38,511 nucleotides of DNA, taken from assembly GCF_000765215.1 (NCBI RefSeq), contig NZ_JPJE01000047.1, positions 1 through 38,511 of the forward strand, written 5' to 3'. Below, in pieces: positions 15,548 through 23,064 of the stretch (positions are counted from its first letter, which is position 1; every line of letters begins with the position of its first letter). Origin of the DNA: Eubacterium sp. ER2. GTDB lineage: Bacteria; Bacillota; Clostridia; Lachnospirales; Lachnospiraceae. The notes beneath the pieces are model-generated. The model was given only the letters and a program-made list of their open reading frames with translations, did not search any database and was not told the origin of the DNA. A program made the position numbers and the translations under genes.

Positions 15548-16090
15548 CTACTCACTTAGGTTCATACATTTCCCGATCACGTCCCCTGTGGTAAGATACT
15601 CATACGTCGGCATTTCAAAAAGAACCGGCTTCAGTGTGCGGTAATCGATCTTCCCGGCTTCGTTCAGCACGCTCTCCTCCGCATAGACCCCGTCGATCCT
15701 GCAGATGAAGCTCTCAAAGCCTTCTGTCTCGTAAATGTCGTCTACAGTGCAGTCCATGACAACCGGAGCCTCGTCGATGACCGGCGCGCCCGTTCCCTCT
15801 GTGCGGTAGGCAAACATCCCGGATTTATCCACCTTGTTTCCGCTGACGCATCCGGCGCGATCCGCTTTCTTCAGCATTGCCTTGTCCACGATATTTACCG
15901 TCAGAGCCCTCGTCTCTCTAATACCCTGATTAGTATAGTGGGCTTTCGCGAGGCTGACCATGATCCGGTCATGTCCGATGATCCCCACATGTCCCACCAG
16001 AGCATAGTTCGGTTTCCCGTTCACCATCGCTCCCACCACGACAAGGGGCGTGGGATAGAGCGCAATACTGTCTCCAATATGCTTTTTCAT
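15548..16090 (-). CDS. Flavin reductase family protein (FMN-binding split barrel)
   Basis: A 180-residue protein of the flavin_reduct family. Its start IALYPTPLVVVGAMVNGKPNYALVGHVG and the middle SLAKAHYTNQGIRETRALTVNIV match the strand pattern that binds FMN in flavoredoxin-like proteins, and VVMDCTVDDIYETEGFESFICRIDGVYAEE is the common C-terminal portion. GGAAGG precedes the ATG at 16090 by 8 bases, while the earlier ATG at 16117 has no ribosome site. It lies 65 bases after the permease gene in the same direction and likely belongs to the redox cluster. It is unrelated in detail to the second flavin-reductase gene at 10818. Confidence 0.88.
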   Translation of the reverse strand: MKKHIGDSIALYPTPLVVVGAMVNGKPNYALVGHVGIIGHDRIMVSLAKAHYTNQGIRETRALTVNIVDKAMLKKADRAGCVSGNKVDKSGMFAYRTEGTGAPVIDEAPVVMDCTVDDIYETEGFESFICRIDGVYAEESVLNEAGKIDYRTLKPVLFEMPTYEYLTTGDVIGKCMNLSE

Positions 16091-16155
16091 CTGCTTTTCC
16101 TTCCTTTCATTTTCCACTTATTTTTTATCGTCCTATATATAGCAAAGATGTCCGC

Positions 16156-17055
16156 TCACAGGATCCGATCTACTGTCAGCCCGATCACCAGGGAAATCAG
16201 GATTACATAGCCCAGATAGAGGACAAATCTTTTCGCCCCCAGCACGATCTTCAGCGCTCCCAGGTTCGTGATCTTGGTAGCCGGTCCAGTGACCATAAAG
16301 GCCGCCGCGAAGCCCATGCTCATCCCCGATGCCAGCCACTGCTGCAATAGAGGGACCGTGCCTCCGCCGCAGGCGTAGAGAGGCACTCCGATGGTGGCAG
16401 CCAGCAGCACGCCGAACCCCTCCTGCTCCCCGAAAAGCTTTGCAAATGCATCCGCGGGAACGTATCTCTGAAACAGTGAGGAGAGCAGCACCCCCACAAG
16501 AAACCAGGGCGCCGTCGCCCGGATATTCCTGCCCAGGCTCTTCAGAAACCGCATGGCCGGGTCTGGATCTGTGTCCCTGTTTTCCGCTTCTGAAAACCCG
16601 GTAAAATTAAAATAGCTCCTGCCTTTATAAAAAAACCGCACGCAGAGTCCCGCGCCCAGCCCGCCCAGAAAGGCGGACAGAAATCTCACGGTCACTGCCT
16701 CCGGGCCGAGGATCCCGCTTGTGATCAGCAGCTGCGGGTTCAGAAGGATGGAGCTCATCATAAAGGCCGCAAGGAGGTCATCCTTCATCCCCTTCTGAGA
16801 GAAGGACGCCGCAATGGGGATGGTGCCGTACATGCACAGCGGGGAGGCGATTCCAAGGAGGCTGGCCGGAATAAGACCCAGGACTCCCAGCCTTTTTTCT
16901 CCAAGAGCCCCAAAGGCGGACTGGATCTTCCCTTTGCCGAACACAGAGATAGCAGAGCCGATCACCATCCCCAATACCCAGTAAAAGAAAACCTGCTCCA
17001 GCTGGATGCTGAAATAGTACCATATGTAAATAAATTCTCTTCTCAAAATCTCCAT
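16156..17055 (-). CDS. Permease of the DUF318/ArsP-like family
   Basis: A 299-residue membrane protein with eight to ten helices and two related halves. Each half has a marker loop: SPLCMYGTIPIAASFSQKG in the first and VPLYACGGGTVPLLQQWLASG in the second, as in the predicted-permease family that includes ArsP and YraQ. A variable cytoplasmic linker lies between them. ArsP proteins export trivalent organoarsenicals, but the cysteines here differ from that pattern, so the substrate is open. It starts 27 bases after the DUF362 gene and is probably cotranscribed with it. Confidence 0.82.
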   Translation of the reverse strand: MEILRREFIYIWYYFSIQLEQVFFYWVLGMVIGSAISVFGKGKIQSAFGALGEKRLGVLGLIPASLLGIASPLCMYGTIPIAASFSQKGMKDDLLAAFMMSSILLNPQLLITSGILGPEAVTVRFLSAFLGGLGAGLCVRFFYKGRSYFNFTGFSEAENRDTDPDPAMRFLKSLGRNIRATAPWFLVGVLLSSLFQRYVPADAFAKLFGEQEGFGVLLAATIGVPLYACGGGTVPLLQQWLASGMSMGFAAAFMVTGPATKITNLGALKIVLGAKRFVLYLGYVILISLVIGLTVDRIL

Positions 17056-17082
17056 GCCGTCCCGCCTTCCGCCGTCTCGTCT

Positions 17083-18087
17083 CTAACCTTCTATATTGAT
17101 CAGCTCATATGTCCTGCTGCCAAGTCCTATTTCCTCCGCGTGCTCCAGCGTGTGCAGACCGTTTCTGGATTCAATCCTCTCCACCATAGAGTCCCCGTCC
17201 CGCGCGCTGTAGACCAGGTTAACACAGGCCTGATCCAGGGCCACCGGGTCATAGGACGCGAGTATCCCGATATCGTGCATGTCAGGCTGAGCCGGGTTAC
17301 CGTCGCAGTCGCAGTCCACAGAAAGACGGTTCATGACATTGATATACAGGATATTCCCATCCAGGTAATCCACAACAGATTTTCCTGCCTCCGCCATGGA
17401 CTCCAGAAAAGCGTCCTGGTCTCCGCCCCACATGCTGCCGCCGGTGCCGCCGCTGTGGATATGGGCCTTTCCCTCCGGGGAAGCAATACCGATGGAAATA
17501 TTTTTTATAGCGCCGCCGTACCCTGCCATGGAATGGCCCTTGAAGTGCGAGAGCACTACATAGTAATCATAGTCCGCAAAATGGCTGCCCACATAGTTTT
17601 CTTCCAGATTAGCGCCTCCCGTCACAGGCAGCGTCATGGAGCCCTCCTCGTCCATGATGTCCACATCCGCTATCTCCGTATAGCCGTGGTCTTCCGCCAC
17701 CTGATAGTGCATGGCCGTGCTGACCCGGGAACCACCGTATGCTGTGTTGCACTCCACGATGGTCGGATCATCAAAGGACTGCACCAGATCCCCGATCAGG
17801 TCTGTCCGCAGATAATTGCTGCCCGGCTCCCCTGTGGAGAGCTTGACCGCAAGCTTTCCCTCCGGGGAAGCCTGAAGGGCCTCATAGACGGCGATCAATC
17901 CATCTGAGCTGATGTCTGTTGTCATATAGACCGCCGGGGAACCGGCGGCAGCGCCCGGACTGCCTGTGCCAGCGGCTTCATCGCCGGACGAGACCTCTGT
18001 CTCTGGTTCCTGTGTCCTGCCGCATCCGGCCAGCAGGCCTGCAAAAGTCATGGCAGCGACCAGTGTGATCACAAATTTCTTTCTCAT
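17083..18087 (-). CDS. DUF362-domain lipoprotein
   Basis: A 334-residue exported protein. The N-terminus is a lipoprotein signal with LLAGC about residue 21, followed by a Glu/Ser/Gly/Ala linker. The rest matches the DUF362 family: NYLRTDLIGDLVQSF, TIVECNTAYGG, DYYVVLSHFKGHSMAGYGGAIKN, GKAHIHSGG. DUF362 proteins often sit with iron-sulfur or redox proteins; this one has a CDCDG cysteine pair but no ferredoxin motif. GAGGTGG precedes the ATG at 18087. It lies 14 bases after the DUF4405 gene and is surface anchored, so it may hand electrons or substrate to the membrane protein. The function is unproven. Confidence 0.85.
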   Translation of the reverse strand: MRKKFVITLVAAMTFAGLLAGCGRTQEPETEVSSGDEAAGTGSPGAAAGSPAVYMTTDISSDGLIAVYEALQASPEGKLAVKLSTGEPGSNYLRTDLIGDLVQSFDDPTIVECNTAYGGSRVSTAMHYQVAEDHGYTEIADVDIMDEEGSMTLPVTGGANLEENYVGSHFADYDYYVVLSHFKGHSMAGYGGAIKNISIGIASPEGKAHIHSGGTGGSMWGGDQDAFLESMAEAGKSVVDYLDGNILYINVMNRLSVDCDCDGNPAQPDMHDIGILASYDPVALDQACVNLVYSARDGDSMVERIESRNGLHTLEHAEEIGLGSRTYELINIEG

Positions 18088-18101
18088 AAAACCACCTCGT
18101 T

Positions 18102-18854
18102 TCAAGCTTTCTGTTTTCTGTGCTTCTGAAGAATTCTGGACAAATAGTAGGCGATCCAGATAAACAGCCCCATCATTGCCGCGTAATCTATATAGAAAGT
18201 GATCGGGGATTCACTGTAATCCAGGAAAACAAATTCTGTCCTAAGAAACATATAAGTTTCCAAATCTCTTCTCACAAACGCATACATCCCATAGCAGGCG
18301 ATCCCCGCGCCCAGAAGCCTAATGACCAGGGCTCGGATCCCGGGAGACGCTTTCTCTCCTGAGCCGCCACCCGGCATCTCTCCTGATGTCTTTCCCGCTA
18401 TCTTTTCCGACATCTTTCGCGCCCCTGCCAGCGCCATGCCCCAGTGGAGCCCCAGATGCAGCGCCATCAGCACAAATCCCCAGTAGCAGGCTGCCATGTG
18501 CATCAGCCTTGCCGTCCCCATCCCACTGTCGATGGGAAGGAACGCAAACACATGCCGGGACACCATGATGCCGCTTGCCAGCAGGCAGAGCATCACAGCC
18601 AGCAGTACAAGGTCCACCGCGGTGACCAGCGCTCTCATCCCTGTATATTTTCCGCGGAACAGATTTCTGTGCCAGCCCGGGTTCAGCAGGTGATGGGCTA
18701 TAAAGAGCACGAGCATGCCTGTCCCCGCCCATTCATGGGCCTCCTCTCCCCAGAGCTGATATCCCATCAGGAACAGGAGCGCCAGAGTCATGAGAAGGTC
18801 CACTGCCAGCCTGATTTTGGACTTTGTTTTCATTTTTTTCTTTTCTTCACTCAT
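18102..18854 (-). CDS. DUF4405 membrane protein (cytochrome b-like)
   Basis: A 250-residue protein with five or six membrane helices. Histidines placed within or at the ends of helices (HEWAGTGMLVLFIAHHLLNPGWHR; HMAACYWGFVLMALHLGLHWG) resemble the heme ligands of small b-type cytochromes, the recognised look of DUF4405. A glycine/serine-rich cytoplasmic loop separates helices 4 and 5. Two ATG codons are close: 18860 lies too near AAAGGG, so 18854 is favoured. It is sandwiched between flavodoxin and DUF362 genes, suggesting electron transfer across or along the membrane. Heme binding is inferred. Confidence 0.82.
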   Translation of the reverse strand: MSEEKKKMKTKSKIRLAVDLLMTLALLFLMGYQLWGEEAHEWAGTGMLVLFIAHHLLNPGWHRNLFRGKYTGMRALVTAVDLVLLAVMLCLLASGIMVSRHVFAFLPIDSGMGTARLMHMAACYWGFVLMALHLGLHWGMALAGARKMSEKIAGKTSGEMPGGGSGEKASPGIRALVIRLLGAGIACYGMYAFVRRDLETYMFLRTEFVFLDYSESPITFYIDYAAMMGLFIWIAYYLSRILQKHRKQKA

Positions 18855-18866
18855 GACCATGCCCTT

Positions 18867-19352
18867 TCAATCTTTCGGAAAATTCTGTTTCAGCCACGTC
18901 GAAATCCTGCCCTGCAGGTCACCGCTTCCGTTTTCCAGCACATACAGACTGCTCCCTATCTTCGCGCCCGGGCAGAGTTCCCTGACGGCCTGCTCCATCC
19001 CTCTGTCCTCCCCTCCGCAGTGGCTGAAAAATGGAAGAACGGTCTTCCCTGCCAGATCATTTTCACTGAGCCAGGACGCCAGAGGCGGAGCAATCGTCCC
19101 GCACCAGTTGGGCGTGCCGACAAAGATCACATCGTACGCATCCGCCTTGTCATCTACGGGGAGCAGCAGAGGCCTGGTCCGCGTCCGGATCTCTTTTTTC
19201 ACCTGGGTCAGAAGCCTCTCAAAATCTGACGGATAGGGCTGTCTTGGATAGATCCGGCCAAGACGCCCTCCTGTCTGTCTCTGTATCACTTCCGCGATCC
19301 TGCGGGTTTTCCCTGAATAGGAATAACAGACAATCAAAACATTTCCCTGCAT
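18867..19352 (-). CDS. Flavodoxin (Flavodoxin_4 type)
   Basis: A 161-residue flavodoxin. The FMN phosphate loop is YSYSGKTRRIAE (near residues 10-21), the ring-binding region is GTPNWCGTIAPPLASWL, and FFSHCGGEDRGMEQAV follows. It carries one or two electrons at low potential in place of ferredoxin. AAGGAGGG is placed before the ATG at 19352; the in-frame ATG at 19376 is rejected. Its promoter holds the shared GACARGTATTAGAC element. It is first in the flavodoxin-DUF4405-DUF362-permease operon and next to the LysR gene, a common arrangement for regulators and their targets. Confidence 0.92.
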   Translation of the reverse strand: MQGNVLIVCYSYSGKTRRIAEVIQRQTGGRLGRIYPRQPYPSDFERLLTQVKKEIRTRTRPLLLPVDDKADAYDVIFVGTPNWCGTIAPPLASWLSENDLAGKTVLPFFSHCGGEDRGMEQAVRELCPGAKIGSSLYVLENGSGDLQGRISTWLKQNFPKD

Positions 19353-19374
19353 ATGGCGGCCCTCCTTTTCGTCC

Positions 19375-19412
19375 ATTATCCTATGGCCGCCCCGTTCTGT
19401 CTAATACTTGTC
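19375..19412 (-). promoter_or_regulatory. Promoter of the flavodoxin operon with shared GACARGTATTAGAC element
   Basis: Minus strand: GACAAGTATTAGAC (19399-19412) with TTAGAC as -35 (19399-19404), an 18-base spacer and -10 GATAAT (19375-19380). The element differs by one base from the one upstream of the aldo/keto reductase and keeps the same distance to the -10 box, so both are probably bound by the same regulator. Confidence 0.65.
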
Positions 19413-19446
19413 CGGTATGGGAAATCATGCTTTCCCCGCATGGCAA

Positions 19447-19493
19447 AAAATGGCTGCGGCATCAGACTCGTAAGCCGATGCCGCAGCCATTTT
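19447..19493 (-). terminator. Terminator of the LysR gene
   Basis: A perfect 17-bp stem AAAATGGCTGCGGCATC (19447-19463) / GATGCCGCAGCCATTTT (19477-19493) with a 13-base loop, followed on the minus strand by a run of T. It overlaps the LysR stop codon and insulates the flavodoxin promoter. Confidence 0.93.
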
Positions 19494-20365
19494 CAATGCT
19501 CCTGTATTGTCTGTACAAAAAGAGACGCCGCCTGGGAAAACAGATGATTTTTCTTCCAGAGGATCACGCTCCTTGTGACATGCGCCGGGTGGATCTGCCG
19601 GAAGCAGAGCTCCGGATCCGCATGGATGGACAAAGCTCCGTCCAGGCAGACCGCGCACCCCATCCCGGCCTCCACCAGAAGAGCCGCATTGGAAAGGATA
19701 TTGTAGTAAGCCGGGATATCCAGATGGCGCTCCTCACACTGCATCCAGTGGAGGATCTGCTCCTTCGCGTTTTCCCGCCCCGGCATGATCAGGGGATACT
19801 GCTTGATGTCCTCCGCTGTCACGGTCTCCTTTTTCGCAAGCTGGTGATCCCGTCGGACGAGAATTCCCCAGGTCTCCTTCTGGGGCATCCTCACATACTC
19901 AAATTTTGCGGTGTCAATGGGCTCCATCACAAGGCCAAGGTCAAGCAGGCCGTGCTCGATCATCTCTTTGATATTGTCCGCCATTCCATTGTAGAGTTCA
20001 AACTGAACGCCAGGATATTTTTCACGGAATTCTTTCATGCAGACAGCCAGTGTGCGCCCGCCCACAGCCTCCGTGGCGCCGATCCGCACAGTGCCGCAGA
20101 TGATGTCCTTCTTGTCTGTAAATGTATGCTCCAGCTTGTCCGCCAGCTCTACAATGGTTTCCGCCTGCTGCCTGAACAGGAAGCCCTCATCCGTCAGCGT
20201 GACAGAGCGTTTCCCCCGGATCAGCAGCGCCGTCCCCATCTCGTCCTCCAGCTCCTTCAGCTGGCGGCTGAGTGTGGGCTGGGTCACATGAAGAATATCG
20301 GCGGCTCTCGTGATATTCCCCTCGGCCGCCACTGTCAGAAAATATTTCAGCACACGCAGTTCCAT
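19493..20365 (-). CDS. LysR-family transcriptional regulator
   Basis: A 290-residue regulator. Residues 1-60 are the LysR winged helix: MELRVLKYFLTVAAEGNITRAA, then ILHVTQPTLSRQLKELEDEMG. The rest is a two-lobed ligand domain with GTVRIGATEAVGGRTLA at its start. AGGAG lies 9 bases before the ATG at 20365; a longer frame to 20443 has no start signal. It lies upstream of, and in line with, the flavodoxin-to-permease operon and is separated by a strong terminator. It is the natural candidate to act on the shared GACARGTATTAGAC sites. The effector is unknown, perhaps a redox-active or carbonyl compound. Confidence 0.94.
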   Translation of the reverse strand: MELRVLKYFLTVAAEGNITRAADILHVTQPTLSRQLKELEDEMGTALLIRGKRSVTLTDEGFLFRQQAETIVELADKLEHTFTDKKDIICGTVRIGATEAVGGRTLAVCMKEFREKYPGVQFELYNGMADNIKEMIEHGLLDLGLVMEPIDTAKFEYVRMPQKETWGILVRRDHQLAKKETVTAEDIKQYPLIMPGRENAKEQILHWMQCEERHLDIPAYYNILSNAALLVEAGMGCAVCLDGALSIHADPELCFRQIHPAHVTRSVILWKKNHLFSQAASLFVQTIQEH

Positions 20366-20513
20366 CCTGATCACTCCTGTAGGTTTTCTTACTATCCGGT
20401 TTCTTTTTACTTCTAATTTACCAGCTATTCGGTCAGAGGGCAAATGCTTATATTTTATAACAGGATATCAATGTCAGGCATAGGGCTCATGTGAGAGCGG
20501 GCAGCAGAATCAG
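20366..20513. other. Upstream region of the LysR gene, interrupted by the IS element
   Basis: This AT-rich stretch carries no gene. It should contain the LysR promoter; TTGATA (complement of 20465-20470 region) and several TATAA-like hexamers are present, but no pair with normal spacing stood out. The IS30 element begins at its far end, so the original intergenic space between lysR and tetR was split. Confidence 0.4.
20499..20512 (+). repeat. Left direct repeat flanking the IS30 element
   Basis: GGGCAGCAGAATCA, repeated exactly at 22217-22230 on the other side of the element. It is the likely target-site duplication. Confidence 0.7.
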
Positions 20514-22216
20514 CTGACTTGAAATTTTAAATTCCAGTGCAGAGTTAAATTCCACATGCCATTAAAAATTCATTGCTATTATAAGTTTTTTGATGCTGAA
20601 ATCTTCAATAACTGTTATAATGAGATTGACTTCTCAAAGAAATTTCTGTTTTTGGGCATGGCAAACAGGCCACTGGAATTCTGTGTGCTAGACTAAATTC
20701 CACTGACCGTCTTTAAAAAATATGAAAAGTATACTTCCATTCCGACAGCAGATTTTTGAGATGGTTTTTAATGGTTAAAGCGGATCAGCTTAGGCGTCAG
20801 ATTGACATGGTCAGGATCAATCGGCCTAAGCTGAAATGCGTTTAAGACTTCTTTTCCAAGTGTTTCCAATGCCATACTATACGGCGTCCTTCCGCCCAGA
20901 CATTCTCTGGGAGTGGAATTGATATGGTTCACGATCAGGTTTACGTCCCATTGTGTAAGGAATTCAAAACTGGTTCCTTTTGGGAGGATCATCCGCAGCA
21001 TCGTATGAGCCTGTTCCAGCCCGCCCTTCTGCCCGCTCTGCATGGGATCACAATAATAAATGCTGGAACGCTGTATTCCGGTCACGCCAGTTTCCAGAGC
21101 ATCCGGGTCACCGAATTCGGAGCCGCGGTCCGTCAGAATGTATTCAAACACAGAGGCGAACTCGAAGGTGCCCATACGTTTTTCCAAACGATCAAAAATA
21201 AGACGGACAGCGCCTTTGGTGCAGCGGTTCATCAGGAATGCAAGAAAGAGCTTTTCTCTTGTAAAAAACATGGTCAACAGCGTTTCCTTTGACTCTCTCG
21301 AAGAATGGACAGTATCCATTTCAACGTGCGCTGTAAGATCCAGGGCGCAAAAATCGCTGTAAAGTCTGCCGGAAAAAACAGCTCTGTTCGTGATCTGTGT
21401 TTTGTGACATTTCCTTGGCTTAAAACGAACTTTCCGCTTCAGATCGACATTCCTTGCGGTGAAAAGTCCCTGATCAAGATAAGAATACATGGTGCGGACA
21501 GACATATCTAATTCCGGATGATTCGTCAGGATATGATAAGGCGACTGTCCTTGTTCAATTAACGGGGAAATGATCTTATCTTTTTGATGCAGCCCCCGTT
21601 TGGTCATGTTGATCCCGGCTCTGGAATCTCGAAGCTTTTCACGATATTTTCTGTCGGCAAATCGGGCATTATAGTTGTACTTATGGGCGATTGTACAGTG
21701 AGTGATCTTTTTATCACAGCCATTGCAGACATAAGGTGCCCGATCAAGCCTTGAGCAGCGCTCCTTTACAAAGTCTTTGCATGTTTGGTTACAAGTAGGG
21801 CAGGATGTACATTTAATGCCACACAGAACGATTTTCCCACAGGCATTGGTTTTCCTGCAATGATAGCGGTGAACACAGAAGTTTTTGGCATTATAAAATG
21901 TGCCTTTGTGATACCAGTCGGAAAGTCGGTGAGCCCTTACCTCTTTTGAGATAGTAATTGGGTCCTTGCACAGGAATCTGGCAATATCCTTAAAGGATGT
22001 TCCCTTATTCAATTCATTTTCGATGTAAATACGGTCTTCAAGGGTAAGGTGTTTCTGATTACCTGGAATATATTTACTCATTGGTATTATTCCTCCTTCT
22101 ACTGCTGTCAGAAGGAGAGATAAACATAGCACAGCTATATGAAAGAGTAAATACCAACTGTGCAGGAGTAAACTCTACACTTTATTAAAGGAGTGGAATT
22201 TAAAATTTCATTTTAG
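20514..22216 (-). mobile_element. IS30-family insertion sequence, complete
   Basis: About 1.7 kb. Left end 20514-20538 and right end 22192-22216 form a 25-bp inverted repeat with four mismatches, sharing TGAAATTTTAAATTCCA. The element is flanked by a 13-14-bp direct repeat. Within it, 20539-20767 is a 230-base AT-rich noncoding stretch after the transposase stop, containing further copies of TAAATTCCA that may be subterminal transposase sites. The single transposase frame is intact. It is inserted between lysR and tetR, just upstream of the tetR -35 box. Confidence 0.88.
20768..22081 (-). CDS. IS30-family transposase
   Basis: A 437-residue DDE transposase. The N-terminus has the IS30 helix-turn-helix: HLTLEDRIYIENELNKG then SFKDIARFLCKDPITISKEV. 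A Cys/His-rich zinc-finger-like block follows (CGIKCTSCPTC, CNGC). The catalytic residues are in VEMDTVHSS (Asp), ILTDRGSEFGDP (Asp) and GGLEQAHTMLR (Glu), with VNHINSTPRECLGGRTP near the end. AGGAGG lies 10 bases before the ATG at 22081, preferred over the open frame to 22132. It cuts and joins the terminal repeats and appears functional. Confidence 0.95.
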   Translation of the reverse strand: MSKYIPGNQKHLTLEDRIYIENELNKGTSFKDIARFLCKDPITISKEVRAHRLSDWYHKGTFYNAKNFCVHRYHCRKTNACGKIVLCGIKCTSCPTCNQTCKDFVKERCSRLDRAPYVCNGCDKKITHCTIAHKYNYNARFADRKYREKLRDSRAGINMTKRGLHQKDKIISPLIEQGQSPYHILTNHPELDMSVRTMYSYLDQGLFTARNVDLKRKVRFKPRKCHKTQITNRAVFSGRLYSDFCALDLTAHVEMDTVHSSRESKETLLTMFFTREKLFLAFLMNRCTKGAVRLIFDRLEKRMGTFEFASVFEYILTDRGSEFGDPDALETGVTGIQRSSIYYCDPMQSGQKGGLEQAHTMLRMILPKGTSFEFLTQWDVNLIVNHINSTPRECLGGRTPYSMALETLGKEVLNAFQLRPIDPDHVNLTPKLIRFNH

Positions 22217-22230
22217 GGGCAGCAGAATCA
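22217..22230 (+). repeat. Right direct repeat flanking the IS30 element
   Basis: GGGCAGCAGAATCA, identical to 20499-20512. It abuts the right inverted repeat exactly, while the left copy is one base from the left inverted repeat, so the duplication is 13 or 14 bases depending on where the ends are set. Confidence 0.7.
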
Positions 22231-22244
22231 TTCCTGTTCCCCTC

Positions 22245-22273
22245 TTGACACAGCTCCCGAAATCGTCTATAAT
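22245..22273 (+). promoter_or_regulatory. Consensus promoter of the tetR gene
   Basis: -35 TTGACA (22245-22250), 17-base spacer, -10 TATAAT (22268-22273): a perfect match to the vegetative consensus. The IS30 right end lies 29 bases upstream, leaving the promoter intact. Confidence 0.88.
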
Positions 22274-22274
22274 C

Positions 22275-22300
22275 ATAACAGTGTTTCAAAACAATGTTAT
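22275..22300. promoter_or_regulatory. TetR-type operator dyad
   Basis: ATAACA-N-TGTTT-NN-AAACA-N-TGTTAT, a 26-bp inverted repeat with 11 of 13 pairs matched, placed immediately after the -10 box at the expected start. This suits autorepression by the TetR protein encoded 29 bases downstream. Confidence 0.7.
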
Positions 22301-22328
22301 AAATTAGTTGAAAGGAAGCAGATCTGGT

Positions 22329-22949
22329 ATGGCAAAGCAGATAGAAGGCGTGTACGAGGCAATCCTCTCCTGCGCCAAAAAGGAATTTTTAGAGAAGGGC
22401 TACAGGGATGCATCCCTTCGGGTCATCGCCCAGGCGGCCGGCACAAGCACAGGCTCCATCTATACCCGCTTCGGGGACAAGGAGGGGCTATTTGAGGCGA
22501 TCGTCGGTCCCGCCGCCGACCAGCTCACGGAAATGTTTTTAAAGATACAAAAAGATTTCCACAATCTGAGTGAAGATACACAGCGGGCCGAGATGGGACA
22601 GTATACGGCAGACCATCAGATGCGGATGCTGGACTGCATTTATGAACATTTCGATGAATTCCGGCTTCTCCTGGACTGCGCGGAGGGCACCCGCTTCTCT
22701 GCTTTTCTGGATAAGCTGGTAGATATCGAGGTGGACTACACCTACAAATATATGGAAGTCATCGGGTGCGAGAGCGTAAAGTCCGGACTGATCACCGAGG
22801 AATTTATCCACATCGTCACAACCGCCTATTTTAACGGCATGTTCGAGGTGGTGCGGCACAGGATGGAAAGGGCCGATGCGGACAAATACATCCGGCTTCT
22901 CAACCGCTATCACATGCAGGGCTTCACCACCATCTTCAACCCGGAATAG
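22329..22949 (+). CDS. TetR/AcrR-family regulator
   Basis: A 206-residue repressor-type protein. The N-terminal helix-turn-helix reads LRVIAQAAGTSTGSIYTRFGDKEGLFEAI (about residues 30-58), and the remaining helices form the ligand and dimer domain. The ATG at 22329 is used; the TTG-led extension is rejected. Ribosome site AAAGGAAG lies upstream. It precedes the lone ABC half-transporter gene by 115 bases and probably controls itself and perhaps that gene. The inducer is unknown. Confidence 0.93.
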   Translation: MAKQIEGVYEAILSCAKKEFLEKGYRDASLRVIAQAAGTSTGSIYTRFGDKEGLFEAIVGPAADQLTEMFLKIQKDFHNLSEDTQRAEMGQYTADHQMRMLDCIYEHFDEFRLLLDCAEGTRFSAFLDKLVDIEVDYTYKYMEVIGCESVKSGLITEEFIHIVTTAYFNGMFEVVRHRMERADADKYIRLLNRYHMQGFTTIFNPE

Positions 22950-23025
22950 AGGGCTTTCAAAGCTCACTGGTAATCAGGCTGTTTCCTGTCCGGTACCGCA
23001 GGCGGCAGCCTTATTGTAAAATCAC

Positions 23026-23045
23026 CGGTTAGTGTTTCCTAACCG
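23026..23045. promoter_or_regulatory. GTTAG-N6-CTAAC site A, before the lone ABC gene
   Basis: CGGTTAG-TGTTTC-CTAACCG, a 7-bp inverted repeat with a 6-base centre, only 19 bases before the ATG of the ABC gene. The same arrangement occurs at 24884-24901 and 29302-29319. The half-sites resemble those of DtxR/IdeR-type iron boxes, but the usual spacing there is shorter. No clear core promoter was recognised upstream of this copy. Confidence 0.65.
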
Positions 23046-23064
23046 CCAAAAAGGAGGAATTCTT

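Noticed and set aside
19244-20416. Long open frame (390 codons) on the plus strand
   Set aside because: It is antisense to the LysR gene and flavodoxin promoter, has no ribosome site and no protein-like composition.
23026-23045. Standard IdeR/DtxR iron box
   Set aside because: The half-sites are alike, but the six-base centre does not match the usual 19-bp box, so it is described only as similar.
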